Shown: positions 1-8,161, counted from the stretch's first letter. The stretch is 24,855 nucleotides of DNA from UBA4717 sp002404395 (GCA_937902275.1 CALFNW010000125.1:1-24855); one strand, 5' to 3'. Made by a program: numbers and translations. The notes: a model not told the origin generated them from the letters alone.

Positions 1-230
1 GCACGAATCTTTCGGAGCTTGGGACCGCGCTGCCGGGACTTTTCACGCCGCTGTCCGCCGTAAGTTTTCTCGTGTTCACCCTGCTCTACACGCCCTGCGT
101 GGCAGCCGTCGCGGCGATCCGCCGCGAGCTGAATTCGCGCTCGCGCACGCTCGGCATCGTGTTTCTGCAATGCGCGGTCGCGTGGGCGGCAGCGTTCGCG
201 GTCTACTCGATCGGTCGGCTCGTGTTCTGA
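1..230 (+). CDS. feoB: Ferrous iron transport protein B, C-terminal fragment (5' end outside window)
   Basis: This is the last 75 residues of an open frame (frame 3, first full codon at 3) that runs in from the left edge and stops with TGA at 228-230. The translation holds the stretch LFTPLSAVSFLVFTLLYTPC followed by AAIRREL and a hydrophobic helix ending YSIGRLVF. The 'FTPLSA..FLVF.LLYTPC' block is what I recognise as the end of FeoB, the GTP-dependent inner-membrane Fe(II) importer. Two membrane segments are visible, around residues 15-35 and 50-70 of the fragment. The next gene encodes a FeoB-associated Cys-rich peptide, which supports the call. The G-domain is outside the window, so function cannot be checked. 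The region is GC-rich compared with the sugar genes further right. Confidence 0.85.
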   Translation, partial: TNLSELGTALPGLFTPLSAVSFLVFTLLYTPCVAAVAAIRRELNSRSRTLGIVFLQCAVAWAAAFAVYSIGRLVF

Positions 231-331
231 GCACAGGCGGGAAATTCTGCGCGCTTAACAAAGCTTCGGTCAGGATAAAACGCCCGTCACTGAAATCATT
301 ATATTCACAAGGCTTGTAAACGGAGGTACGT

Positions 332-493
332 ATGAGTTTGCCCGACTATATTATCATCGCGCTCATCGGCGTCTGCCTGATACTTTCGCTGCGTCACGCC
401 CGCCGCCACCGCTGCGGGGGAGACTGCACCGCTTGCAGCGGCGCTTGTGGCGGCGCTTGCAGCGGCGCCTGCAGCAAGGGCGGCAAAAAATGA
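332..493 (+). CDS. FeoB-associated Cys-rich membrane mini-protein
   Basis: A 53-residue protein starts at ATG 332, with the ribosome-binding site GGAGG at 322-326. Residues 5-20 form one hydrophobic segment (DYIIIALIGVCLILSL). A basic patch (RHARRHR) follows, and then a tail rich in Cys, Gly and Ala with C28, C32, C35, C39, C43 and C47 at near-regular three-residue gaps, ending KGGKK. This matches the family of short Cys-rich proteins encoded directly after feoB in Firmicutes. They are thought to sit in the membrane beside FeoB and handle or sense Fe(II) at its cytoplasmic face; the exact role is not settled. It lies 101 bp after the feoB stop codon and is too short for a length-filtered ORF search. 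Confidence 0.85.
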   Translation: MSLPDYIIIALIGVCLILSLRHARRHRCGGDCTACSGACGGACSGACSKGGKK

Positions 494-537
494 ACGGACA
501 CTCAAAGTGCGCCCTCTCTAATGCACGCGAAGCGAAT

Positions 538-564
538 GACGCTATCGGCAACACCGATTGCGTC
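538..564 (+). terminator. Hairpin downstream of the feo genes, possible weak terminator
   Basis: GACGC-T-ATCGG, loop CAACA, CCGAT-T-GCGTC: two 5-bp stems separated by a T/T mismatch, 45 bp after the mini-protein stop. No T-run follows, so it is not a textbook intrinsic terminator. It may instead protect the 3' end of the feo mRNA. It is the only clear secondary structure between the feo genes and the next promoter. Confidence 0.35.
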
Positions 565-643
565 GAGTCGTTGCTTTCAATAACATGATTGACGGATAAA
601 TTGCATATTTTTTCTGTAATAATATTCTATTAACAACATTCCC

Positions 644-672
644 TTGATTCGTTCATATCTTTTTGTTATAGT
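644..672 (+). promoter_or_regulatory. Sigma-A-type promoter for the uronate precursor operon
   Basis: -35 TTGATT at 644-649, 17-bp spacer, -10 TATAGT at 667-672. The surrounding region is AT-rich and the next start codon is at 718. Predicted transcription would begin near 679, giving a leader of about 40 nt. It is the best promoter match between the feo genes and the HTH-dehydrogenase gene. Confidence 0.55.
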
Positions 673-701
673 AATTTAAGTTTGACGACGTTATAAGTAA
701 C
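665..701 (+). promoter_or_regulatory. Repeated GTTATA(A)GTAA motif, candidate operator pair
   Basis: GTTATAGTAAT at 665-675 overlaps the -10 box, and the dyad GTTATAAGTAAC at 690-701 lies just after the predicted start of transcription. The second copy is an inverted repeat (GTTA...TAAC). The two copies are 25 bp apart, about 2.5 helical turns. The first gene carries an XRE-type DNA-binding domain, so these are plausible binding sites for autoregulation. That link is an inference. Confidence 0.35.
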
Positions 702-717
702 AAAAAGGAGCTTCGCC

Positions 718-2211
718 ATGAAACATCTATCAATATCTCTTCTATCTGAAACCGTAGCCGCAAGCAGAAAGGCAAAAAAAATTTCACAATCGGAATTGTC
801 GAAAGTAACCGGGATCAACCGCTCGCTGCTTTCACGTCTTGAATCGGGAGACTATTGTCCTTCTGTAGATCAGCTTCTTTCACTTTCATACGCTCTTGAT
901 TTTAATATCTCAGACGTCATTGTTGACGAGGAAGCCAAAAGCATAACCGTTGAACGCAAAAAAATTGCCGTAGCGGGAACAGGTTACGTTGGTCTCTCCC
1001 TTGCCGTACTGCTCTCTCAACATAATGATGTGACCGCAGTGGACATTGTGCCGGAAAAAATCGAAAAACTCAACAGATGGACCAGCCCCATTCAGGACGA
1101 ATATATAGAACGCTACCTGTCCGAACATGCAGAAAGACACCTTTCATTCAAAGCCACGACTGACGCAAGATCGGCATACTCTGACGCTGATTTTGTGATC
1201 GTTGCCGCACCGACAAACTACGACCCTAAAACAAACTTTTTCGATTGCAGTGCCGTGGAAAATGTACTCCTGCTGATCAAAGATGCAACCTCTGACCGTG
1301 ATATCAAGCCTATCGTTGTCATAAAATCAACGATTCCGGTAGGCTACACTGCACAGGTCAAAGAAAAGATGGGTATGGATAACATTATCTTCAGCCCGGA
1401 ATTCCTTCGGGAATCCAAGGCGCTTTATGACAATTTATATCCGAGTCGGATCATTGTCGGCAGTGACGTCAATAACCAAGCCGCAGCAAAGCAATTCGCA
1501 GCACTTCTTCAACAAGGCGCTGTCAAAACTTCCATACCGGTGCTCTTTATGAATACGACCGAAGCGGAGGCAACCAAGCTTTTTGTAAATACCTACCTTG
1601 CGCTTCGGGTTTCGTATTTCAATGAATTGGACACCTACGCAGAAGTAAAAGGGCTCGAAACCGCGCCTATTATTAAGGGCGTATGTCTTGATCCACGAGT
1701 GGGCGACTACTACAACAACCCCTCTTTCGGCTATGGCGGCTACTGCCTGCCTAAAGATACAAAGCAGCTTTTAGCAAACTATCGCGATGTGCCCGAAAAT
1801 CTGATCGAGGCTATTGTGGAATCAAACCGCACCCGTAAAGATTTCATAGCCGACCGCGTCCTGGAGATCGCCGGGACCTACACGGCATCCGCTAACTTCT
1901 CTGCCACACAAGAAGAAAAGCAAAAGGAATCGGTCGTAGGCGTATACCGTTTGACAATGAAAAGTAACAGTGATAATTTTCGTCAAAGCAGTATTCAGGG
2001 TGTTATGAAACGGATCAAAGCCAAAGGAGCGACTGTGGTGATCTACGAACCCACTTTGGAAGACGGCACCACTTTCTTCGGTTCGGTTGTGGTCAATGAC
2101 CTTAACAAGTTCAAAAAAATGTGCGGTTGCATCATCGCCAACCGCTACGACACCGCACTCGATGACGTTGAAGAAAAGGTATACACAAGAGATCTGTTCC
2201 GAAGAGACTGA
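718..2211 (+). CDS. UDP-glucose 6-dehydrogenase with N-terminal XRE-type HTH domain
   Basis: The predicted enzyme oxidises UDP-glucose to UDP-glucuronate with two NAD+. Residues about 10-68 read as an XRE/Cro-type helix-turn-helix (SQSELSKVTGINRSLLSRLE, then PSVDQLLSLSYAL). The dehydrogenase begins at about 81: Rossmann motif VAGTGYVGLS at 85-94, STIPVGYT at 204-211, SPEFLRES at 226-233 and catalytic Cys343 in GYGGYCLPKDTKQL. The catalytic part alone (about 415 residues) is close to the usual length of a stand-alone enzyme, so the HTH is an extra domain. The start is fixed by AAAAAGGAG at 702-710, seven bases before ATG 718. It heads a four-gene operon whose last member is a UDP-GlcA 4-epimerase-like protein. 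The fused DNA-binding domain suggests a metabolic enzyme that may control transcription of its own operon; that role is inferred. The dehydrogenase call is secure, though the exact NDP-sugar is not proven. Confidence 0.9.
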   Translation: MKHLSISLLSETVAASRKAKKISQSELSKVTGINRSLLSRLESGDYCPSVDQLLSLSYALDFNISDVIVDEEAKSITVERKKIAVAGTGYVGLSLAVLLSQHNDVTAVDIVPEKIEKLNRWTSPIQDEYIERYLSEHAERHLSFKATTDARSAYSDADFVIVAAPTNYDPKTNFFDCSAVENVLLLIKDATSDRDIKPIVVIKSTIPVGYTAQVKEKMGMDNIIFSPEFLRESKALYDNLYPSRIIVGSDVNNQAAAKQFAALLQQGAVKTSIPVLFMNTTEAEATKLFVNTYLALRVSYFNELDTYAEVKGLETAPIIKGVCLDPRVGDYYNNPSFGYGGYCLPKDTKQLLANYRDVPENLIEAIVESNRTRKDFIADRVLEIAGTYTASANFSATQEEKQKESVVGVYRLTMKSNSDNFRQSSIQGVMKRIKAKGATVVIYEPTLEDGTTFFGSVVVNDLNKFKKMCGCIIANRYDTALDDVEEKVYTRDLFRRD

Positions 2212-2287
2212 TCATTTTGCTCGCTGTAATCACTCAGGCGGCATTTATTGTCAATTTTCACCTCATAATATTACGGAGGCATGGTCA

Positions 2288-3493
2288 ATGACGACACAGA
2301 ATATTCTTAAAGCAACACAACAATTTGAATCTGTCTACCGCAAAAGTCCGGAGCATACGGCGTTCACGCCGTATCGGGTCTGCCCGCTGGGCGCGCACAG
2401 CGACCATCAGCTCGGCAAGATCACGGGCTTTGCGATAGACAAAGGAATACATATCGCCTACGGACCTAAGATGAACGGCGTTGTTGAGATCTCGTCGCTG
2501 CAGTTTCCGAAGCGCGCGCAGTGGCACGTCAGTTCCACGCCCGCTGAAAAGCAGGGCGATTGGGCAGATCATCTGCGCGGAGCGACTATCGCTTTGAACA
2601 GCCGTTATCCGCTGCGGACCGGGCTGTGCGCCGTGCTTGACGGAGAGCTGCCGATCGGCGGGCTTTCTTCTTCGGCGGCGGTGATCATTACATTTCTTTC
2701 AGCGCTCTGCCATCTCAACGGCGTGACCCTAAGCCCGAAAGAGCTTATCGAGATCTCAAAGGAAGCCGAGAACAAGTACGTCGGCGTGTCCTGCGGCAAG
2801 CTTGACCAGAGTTGCGAAGTCTACTGCCGTCGGGATCATTTGCTTTATATGGATATGAAAGACGACAGCTTCGAGCTGATCCCCGCGTCGCCTTCAATGA
2901 AGCCCTTTGAGCTTGCGATCTTCTTCAGCGGACTTGAGCGTTCGCTTGCAAGCTCCAAATTCAATATGCGCGTGGACGAGTGCCGGAGCGCCGCCTATGC
3001 CCTCAAAGCGTTTTCGGGCATGGAGTACGGAAAGTTTGAAGAAACGAATCTGCGCGACGTGCCGTATGAGACCTATCTTGCGTACAAGGACAGGCTCCCC
3101 GAAAGCTTTGCCAAGCGCGCCGAGCATTGGTACAGCGAATATAAGCGCGTGGAGGCGGGCGCCGAGGCATGGCGGCGCGGCGACATCGAAGAATTCGGCA
3201 GACTCTCGTTTGAGAGCGGATACTCCTCCATACATAATTGGGAGACCGGCTCTCCCGAGCTTATCAAGCTTTATGAAATAATGACGCAAACCGACGGTAT
3301 CTACGGCGGACGTTTTTCGGGCGCGGGCTTCAAGGGGTGCTGCATGGCGCTTATCGACCCTGCGTACAGAGAGAGTATTATAAGCAAGGTCGAGCATGAA
3401 TATCTCGCCGCGTTCCCGAAGCTTGAAGGCAAATACAGCGCGCATATCTGTCATACGGCTGACGGTGTAAACTTACCCGCCTTTCGTGAATGA
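2288..3493 (+). CDS. GHMP kinase, galacturonokinase-like (galactokinase family)
   Basis: The 401-residue protein has the three GHMP-kinase signatures: the substrate motif PYRVCPLGAHSDHQ at 28-41, the ATP loop GGLSSSAA at 124-131 with catalytic Asp173 in CGKLDQ, and GGRFSGAGFKGCC at 340-352. Classical galactokinases read GRVNxIGEHTDYN in motif 1. The form here (PYR-CPLGAH-DHQ) and the block AKRAEHWYSEYKRVEAGAEA resemble, as I remember it, plant galacturonokinase (Arabidopsis GalAK), which makes GalA-1-phosphate. The next genes, a nucleotidyltransferase and a UDP-GlcA 4-epimerase-like SDR, fit that substrate. ATG 2288 is chosen because ACGGAGG at 2273-2279 sits eight bases upstream. The frame stays open back to a TTG at 2087 inside the previous gene, but that start has no ribosome site. 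Galactose or another sugar remains possible. Confidence 0.75.
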   Translation: MTTQNILKATQQFESVYRKSPEHTAFTPYRVCPLGAHSDHQLGKITGFAIDKGIHIAYGPKMNGVVEISSLQFPKRAQWHVSSTPAEKQGDWADHLRGATIALNSRYPLRTGLCAVLDGELPIGGLSSSAAVIITFLSALCHLNGVTLSPKELIEISKEAENKYVGVSCGKLDQSCEVYCRRDHLLYMDMKDDSFELIPASPSMKPFELAIFFSGLERSLASSKFNMRVDECRSAAYALKAFSGMEYGKFEETNLRDVPYETYLAYKDRLPESFAKRAEHWYSEYKRVEAGAEAWRRGDIEEFGRLSFESGYSSIHNWETGSPELIKLYEIMTQTDGIYGGRFSGAGFKGCCMALIDPAYRESIISKVEHEYLAAFPKLEGKYSAHICHTADGVNLPAFRE

Positions 3494-3550
3494 TAAGCCG
3501 CGCAGATCCGTGATCGCGCAATTTTATATGAAAAGGACGGAGAGATCCGA

Positions 3551-4291
3551 ATGAAATGTCTGATACTTGCCGCAGGCTACGCAACGCGGCTCTACCCGCT
3601 GACCGAAAATTTTCCGAAGCCTTTGCTTACGGTCGGTGACAAGACTATTCTCGACCACCTGCTTGACGATATAGATACATCGGGGCTCGTTGATGAATAC
3701 GTCGTTATCTCAAACCACAAATTCGCCCATTTCTTTGAGGAATGGGCGAAAACAAAGCCGTATAAAATAACCGTCGTCGACGACGGCACAAGCACGAACG
3801 AGACCCGCCTCGGCGCCGTGTGCGATATTCGGTTTGCCATAGACAAGCTGGAACTTTGCGACGATATGCTTGTAATTGCAGGCGACAACGTGCTTGATTT
3901 CAGCCTTACAAAGTTTGTTTCTTACTGCAAGGATAAGAAGACCTCCTGCGTCATGCGCTACTATGAGCCGTCCGAAAAGAAACTGCTCAAATGCGGCGTG
4001 CTCACGGTCGATGAGAACGACCTTGTTACCGACATGACCGAAAAGTCGCCGACTCCGGCAACACATTGGTGCTGTCCGCCGTTCTACTATTATACCAAAG
4101 CGGACGCCGCACGCGTGAAGGACGGTATCGCCGCCGGCTGCGGCACCGACGCGCCCGGCAGCTTCATCGCATGGCTGTGCAAAAAAGCACCCGTTCATGC
4201 AATGGAAATGCCCGGCAGCCGTTACGATATAGGCAACCTCGAAAGCTATGAAGCGGTAAAGAAAGAATACAGGGGGATAACGAAATGCTGA
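3551..4291 (+). CDS. Sugar-1-phosphate nucleotidyltransferase
   Basis: 246 residues, the length of a minimal nucleotidyltransferase domain. The nucleotide-binding signature LAAGYATRLYPLT (6-18) is followed by PKPLL (22-26). GDN at 111-113 should hold the Mg-binding Asp112, EK at 164-165 fits the sugar-binding position, and RYDIGN (224-229) supplies the second metal-binding Asp226. It would join a sugar-1-phosphate to an NTP, releasing pyrophosphate. Its place between the galacturonokinase-like kinase and the epimerase suggests UDP-GalA (or UDP-GlcA) as product; the sequence alone does not prove the sugar or the base. A ribosome site (GGACGGAGAG) lies just before ATG 3551. Its last seven bases overlap the start of the next gene, so the two are likely translationally coupled. 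Confidence 0.8.
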   Translation: MKCLILAAGYATRLYPLTENFPKPLLTVGDKTILDHLLDDIDTSGLVDEYVVISNHKFAHFFEEWAKTKPYKITVVDDGTSTNETRLGAVCDIRFAIDKLELCDDMLVIAGDNVLDFSLTKFVSYCKDKKTSCVMRYYEPSEKKLLKCGVLTVDENDLVTDMTEKSPTPATHWCCPPFYYYTKADAARVKDGIAAGCGTDAPGSFIAWLCKKAPVHAMEMPGSRYDIGNLESYEAVKKEYRGITKC

Positions 4292-5358
4292 CACCGAATA
4301 TAACTCTTGAAAATAAAACGATACTTGTTACGGGCGCTGCCGGTTTTATCGGAGCAAACCTCGTAACGGAACTTCTGAACACCGTAAAAGGCGTAAAGCT
4401 CGTCGGACTTGACAATATGAACGACTATTACGACGTTTCAATCAAGGAATACCGCCTTGCCGAGCTTGAAAAGCTCGCGGCGGCAAAGCCCGGCTGCAAG
4501 TGGACCTTCATAAAGGGCAACCTTGCCGACAAAGCGCTTATTGAAAAGCTCTTTACGGAATACAAGCCCGAGCTTGTCGTAAACCTTGCCGCTCAGGCAG
4601 GTGTGCGTTACTCGATAACCAACCCCGACGTGTATATTGAATCCAACCTCATCGGCTTTTACAACATTCTCGAAGCCTGCCGCAATTTTCCCGTGGAGCA
4701 TCTTGTTTATGCCTCTTCCTCCTCGGTCTACGGCTCGAACAAGAAGGTGCCGTATTCGACCGACGACAAGGTAGACAATCCCGTTTCGCTGTACGCGGCA
4801 ACGAAGAAATCAAACGAACTGCTCGCGCACGCATACTCAAAGCTGTACAATATCCCGTCTACGGGACTTCGTTTTTTCACGGTCTACGGACCGGCGGGCA
4901 GACCCGACATGGCGTATTTCGGCTTTACGAACAAGCTTTTGAAGGGTGAGACCATACAGATATTCAACTACGGCAACTGCAAGCGTGATTTTACGTATGT
5001 GGACGATATCGTTGAGGGGATCCGCCGCGTCATGGAGCGCGCGCCCGAAAAGCAGAACGGCGAGGACGGGCTTCCGCTTCCGCCGTATCGCATATACAAT
5101 ATCGGAAACAGCAGTCCCGAAAATCTGCTTGACTTCGTGACGATACTCCAAGAGGAGCTGATCCGCGCAGAGGTGCTTCCGTCAGACTACGACTTTGAAG
5201 CGCACAAAAAGCTCGTGCCCATGCAGCCGGGCGACGTGCCCGTGACCTTTGCCGACACCTCGGCGCTTGAAGCCGATACGGGCTTCAAGCCGAACACCCC
5301 GCTCAGGACCGGACTTCGCCGGTTCGCCGAGTGGTATGTCGGATACTATAAAAAATAA
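4285..5358 (+). CDS. UDP-glucuronate 4-epimerase-like NAD-dependent epimerase
   Basis: An extended short-chain dehydrogenase of 357 residues. It has the NAD-binding motif TGAAGFIG (16-23), the strand-4 Ser cluster YASSSSVYG (142-150) and catalytic Tyr170-x3-Lys174 (YAATK). The segment DNMNDYYDVSIKEYRL (43-58) and the tail MQPGDVPVTFADTSALE (313-329) are typical of UDP-GlcA 4-epimerases (LpsL/CapI/GAE type) rather than GalE. The reaction would be reversible conversion of UDP-GlcA and UDP-GalA. It overlaps the nucleotidyltransferase gene by 7 bp, with GGGGG at 4271-4275 as ribosome site. With the dehydrogenase at 718-2211 it completes a UDP-Glc to UDP-GlcA to UDP-GalA route. It ends the rightward operon and converges with the leftward one 40 bp further on. 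Confidence 0.85.
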   Translation: MLTPNITLENKTILVTGAAGFIGANLVTELLNTVKGVKLVGLDNMNDYYDVSIKEYRLAELEKLAAAKPGCKWTFIKGNLADKALIEKLFTEYKPELVVNLAAQAGVRYSITNPDVYIESNLIGFYNILEACRNFPVEHLVYASSSSVYGSNKKVPYSTDDKVDNPVSLYAATKKSNELLAHAYSKLYNIPSTGLRFFTVYGPAGRPDMAYFGFTNKLLKGETIQIFNYGNCKRDFTYVDDIVEGIRRVMERAPEKQNGEDGLPLPPYRIYNIGNSSPENLLDFVTILQEELIRAEVLPSDYDFEAHKKLVPMQPGDVPVTFADTSALEADTGFKPNTPLRTGLRRFAEWYVGYYKK

Positions 5359-5377
5359 AAACGAAACAGTGTTTATT
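5354..5377. terminator. AT-rich hairpin between the two convergent operons, weak candidate terminator
   Basis: AATAAAAAC, loop GAAACA, GTGTTTATT: 8 of 9 positions pair. It overlaps the stop codon of the epimerase gene and lies in the 40-bp gap between two converging operons, where a bidirectional terminator would be expected. The stem is AT-only apart from one pair and there is no clean T-run, so support is weak. Confidence 0.25.
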
Positions 5378-5398
5378 TGATATGCATTATACTCTGAA

Positions 5399-6862
5399 TT
5401 AATCATGTGATTTTTGTCTTTTCTTCAGTTGTTCAATCATGCTGCGACCACTTTGAATACCCCAAAAAATGGTATCCTTGTACATTACCAGCAGAATTAC
5501 AACACAAAAAATATAGGAAACAATCGTCCAAATTCCAAACTTATAAAAAGTATTACAGTATGCGTACACACAAGTTATTGCCGTAAATAAGTAAAACTTT
5601 TTCAAGTTAAAATCTGTGTAATAGTATTTATTTGCGATAAATGTTCTCAAAGAAAAGAAAACGATATACGATATTCCGGTAGAAATTGCCGCTCCCCGAC
5701 ACCCCAAAGCAGGAACAAGCAGTGTATTACCAATAATGTTTGTAATACAAGCTCCAACGGCAACTACGATCTGCATTTTGCTTTTTTTCATAAAAACAAT
5801 GCCCCCGCAAGTCGTTTCCGATATTGTATACATGATTGGATTAAAAATCAAAAATGGTAAAATATATGCAGCTTCCCTATACTTATTCCCTAACAGAACT
5901 GCAAAAATATCCTTCGCTAATATCAAGCTTAGTCCTAGGAAAAACATAACTACTGTAATCACCTGATTGGCTTTTTTATAAAATGAATGATCCTCAGGAT
6001 CTTTTGTATAATGCTCCACTTGCATTGGAGCCCAAACAGTGTTAAACGATGTTTGTACAATAGCAAAAACTTGCACCAAAGTCATCGCTGATGAATAAAC
6101 ACCCACCTCGGCATATGTACAAAAATGATTCAATGATATCTTATCTATGGCGTGAAATAGTTGTGTGATGCTCATTGACAGAATAAATGGAATGGCATAT
6201 TTCAAAAGATCCCGCTGCGGAATCACTATATTTTCTTCATTCCCGACTCTTCCCAGATCCCACTCTTCGGGTTGCATCAAAATACTGACAATCATGCACA
6301 CCACATAAGAGGATACCGTAGCAATTACAAGTGCCAGCAAGTTATTATTGCGCATAAAATAAAGCAATCCAACAGCAAGTACAACATATGTAAGCTTTTG
6401 AAGCACATTTAAAAACGAATACTTTTTACTTTTATATGCTAATCGAACAAGTAACAAACTAAACCTGTAAATTAATTGAACAAATACGCATACGGATAAT
6501 AGAATCATCACAGGTATAGTGAACTCAAAGGATACAATTTTAAAAACAGACAAGAGAATTATTATCACACTTGACCAAAATGTAATTATAATCGGCAATT
6601 TAATGCACCTAAACAATAATGCTCGCTTATAAGCAATACTGTCATCTTGATAGTAAAACCGCACTAATGCTTGATCCAAACCAAGACAGAGAATCATGAC
6701 AGCCAAATTGGAATACATCATAAATATGGAAAGTTGTCCATACTCCACCGGATCTACCAACCGGGTAATTACCGGGGTTGTAAGCAATCCAACCAGCATA
6801 TTAATAATCGTTCCTCCTCCAATTATGAAGAAGTGCTTTAAAAAGCTTTGCTTTTCTTTCAT
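5399..6862 (-). CDS. wzx: Wzx-type polysaccharide flippase
   Basis: About 487 residues, almost wholly hydrophobic with many membrane helices, as in the MOP-superfamily oligosaccharide flippases. The N-terminus FLKHFFIIGGGTIINMLVG followed by TTPVITRLVDPVEYGQLSIF is the usual opening of Wzx/RfbX-type proteins. It should flip the undecaprenyl-PP-linked repeat unit from the cytoplasmic to the outer face of the membrane. I start it at ATG 6862 (MKEKQSF...), with AGGGGTGAGAG upstream. The frame is open to ATG 6892, but no ribosome site precedes that codon. It is the last gene of the leftward operon, 39 bp after the GT4 gene. The low-GC composition matches the other serotype-core genes. Confidence 0.85.
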   Translation of the reverse strand: MKEKQSFLKHFFIIGGGTIINMLVGLLTTPVITRLVDPVEYGQLSIFMMYSNLAVMILCLGLDQALVRFYYQDDSIAYKRALLFRCIKLPIIITFWSSVIIILLSVFKIVSFEFTIPVMILLSVCVFVQLIYRFSLLLVRLAYKSKKYSFLNVLQKLTYVVLAVGLLYFMRNNNLLALVIATVSSYVVCMIVSILMQPEEWDLGRVGNEENIVIPQRDLLKYAIPFILSMSITQLFHAIDKISLNHFCTYAEVGVYSSAMTLVQVFAIVQTSFNTVWAPMQVEHYTKDPEDHSFYKKANQVITVVMFFLGLSLILAKDIFAVLLGNKYREAAYILPFLIFNPIMYTISETTCGGIVFMKKSKMQIVVAVGACITNIIGNTLLVPALGCRGAAISTGISYIVFFSLRTFIANKYYYTDFNLKKFYLFTAITCVYAYCNTFYKFGIWTIVSYIFCVVILLVMYKDTIFWGIQSGRSMIEQLKKRQKSHD

Positions 6863-6901
6863 TGAAAAACTCTCACCCCTCTGAAATAACATTTCAAAAA
6901 G

Positions 6902-8161
6902 TCACTTTTCAGAAAGTTCTTTTAAAAATGAATTATAATTGACTTCTGCATTATATTTTCTTTCGTAGATTTTTCGGGAAGCATATCTCATATTTTGATA
7001 TTCGGAATTTTTCATCTCATAAATTTTCGTCAAGTAGTCCGCTAATTCTATAATATCAAAATTCTTTGGCAAAAGGAATCCGTTCTCCCCCTGATCTACC
7101 ATTTCACTCACACCTCCAACGTCTGTTGCAATAATCGGTGTTCCAAAGCACATAGCTTCCATAATACTCACCGGGACACCCTCACTTTCGCTTACATTTA
7201 TAAACACATGAAATTGACTTTCCATATATTTTCGGTATACTTCAGTGTTCGGTATTGTACCTAGGAATTCACACTTAATATTATCAGGGAGATTACGAGC
7301 GCGGGATTGAATATCTTCAAATAAAGTACCACCTCCAATATGCGTCCATTCAACTTTATAATCCTTAATAGTCATCAATGAATCAACAATACGGTCAATT
7401 CGCTTTAGCGGGACAAGTCGTGCACAAGATACAATTCTTAAGGTATCTCCCTTAGTTGCACACTGCATCGATCCAACATCCTTCGCTCCCAAACGTTTGA
7501 TAGAAATATTCATCTTAATATTTGTATAAGTCTGCTCTAAATACTTTTTTCCATCTTCTGATATCAATGCAATTTCCGATAATTTCCCCAATATGTACTG
7601 CCTGCATGGAAGATATCTGTTGTTGGCACGATATTCATATAAGTCAAATCCATGTCCACGTGATACGGTAAACAAATTACCATCATAATATTTCTGACTT
7701 AATTTTATAGCTGAATATGCTGGATATAATAACCAATATCCATATGCTGCAGTAAGTCGATAATCCTGCTTTTCAAGTTCTGATATACGTTTGTGCGCTT
7801 TCTTCACACACAAGTTGGCTTTTCCTAGTGAGGAAAACAGGTCTTTAAGTCTTGAACATATATTTATTCCTGATTTGAAAATCGAATGTGCTTCCTTGTA
7901 AAAATTCGCATCCTTTAAAACATTGTAAGAAAATTCTAATAATTTCAAAAAATTTTTGTTGAACTCAGATGCTACTATTTCAACGGTCGGATCATTCACT
8001 ATTCTAGTTTGCTTTCCTCGTATTGCCGTACTTTTGGCTTTGTTTGTCACTATTAAAACCTTATCAAAGTACTTTTTGTACAGAGGATATTCCAATTCTA
8101 AAAATGGCTCACTTACTCCGTAAGGAAACTCTTTAGCAAAAACAACTAACAATTTCTTCAT
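6902..8161 (-). CDS. GT4-family glycosyltransferase
   Basis: 419 residues. The C-terminal nucleotide-sugar domain contains the retaining GT4 E-x7-E motif, Glu327 and Glu335, in SESEGVPVSIMEAMCFGTPI. It is preceded by RLVPLKRIDRIV (248-259), the phosphate-contacting loop region, and THIGGGTLFE (273-282). It likely transfers one sugar to the lipid-linked repeat unit at the cytoplasmic face. Donor and acceptor cannot be read from sequence. The start is ATG 8161, which shares ATGA with the stop of the preceding gene (4-bp overlap), a classic translational coupling. An upstream GTG at 8200 would extend it into that gene and is less likely. Confidence 0.85.
   Translation of the reverse strand: MKKLLVVFAKEFPYGVSEPFLELEYPLYKKYFDKVLIVTNKAKSTAIRGKQTRIVNDPTVEIVASEFNKNFLKLLEFSYNVLKDANFYKEAHSIFKSGINICSRLKDLFSSLGKANLCVKKAHKRISELEKQDYRLTAAYGYWLLYPAYSAIKLSQKYYDGNLFTVSRGHGFDLYEYRANNRYLPCRQYILGKLSEIALISEDGKKYLEQTYTNIKMNISIKRLGAKDVGSMQCATKGDTLRIVSCARLVPLKRIDRIVDSLMTIKDYKVEWTHIGGGTLFEDIQSRARNLPDNIKCEFLGTIPNTEVYRKYMESQFHVFINVSESEGVPVSIMEAMCFGTPIIATDVGGVSEMVDQGENGFLLPKNFDIIELADYLTKIYEMKNSEYQNMRYASRKIYERKYNAEVNYNSFLKELSEK

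Noticed and set aside
2087..2287. N-terminal extension of the kinase from a TTG inside the dehydrogenase gene
   Set aside because: It overlaps 125 bases of coding sequence in another frame and has no ribosome site. GGAGG before ATG 2288 explains the start.
2212..2287. Internal promoter before the kinase gene (TTGTCA ... TAATAT)
   Set aside because: The spacing between the two boxes is about 12 bp, too short for a sigma-A promoter.
2894..3454. 186-residue open frame on the minus strand opposite the kinase gene
   Set aside because: Shadow of a GC-rich, clearly functional kinase gene; no domain and no ribosome site.
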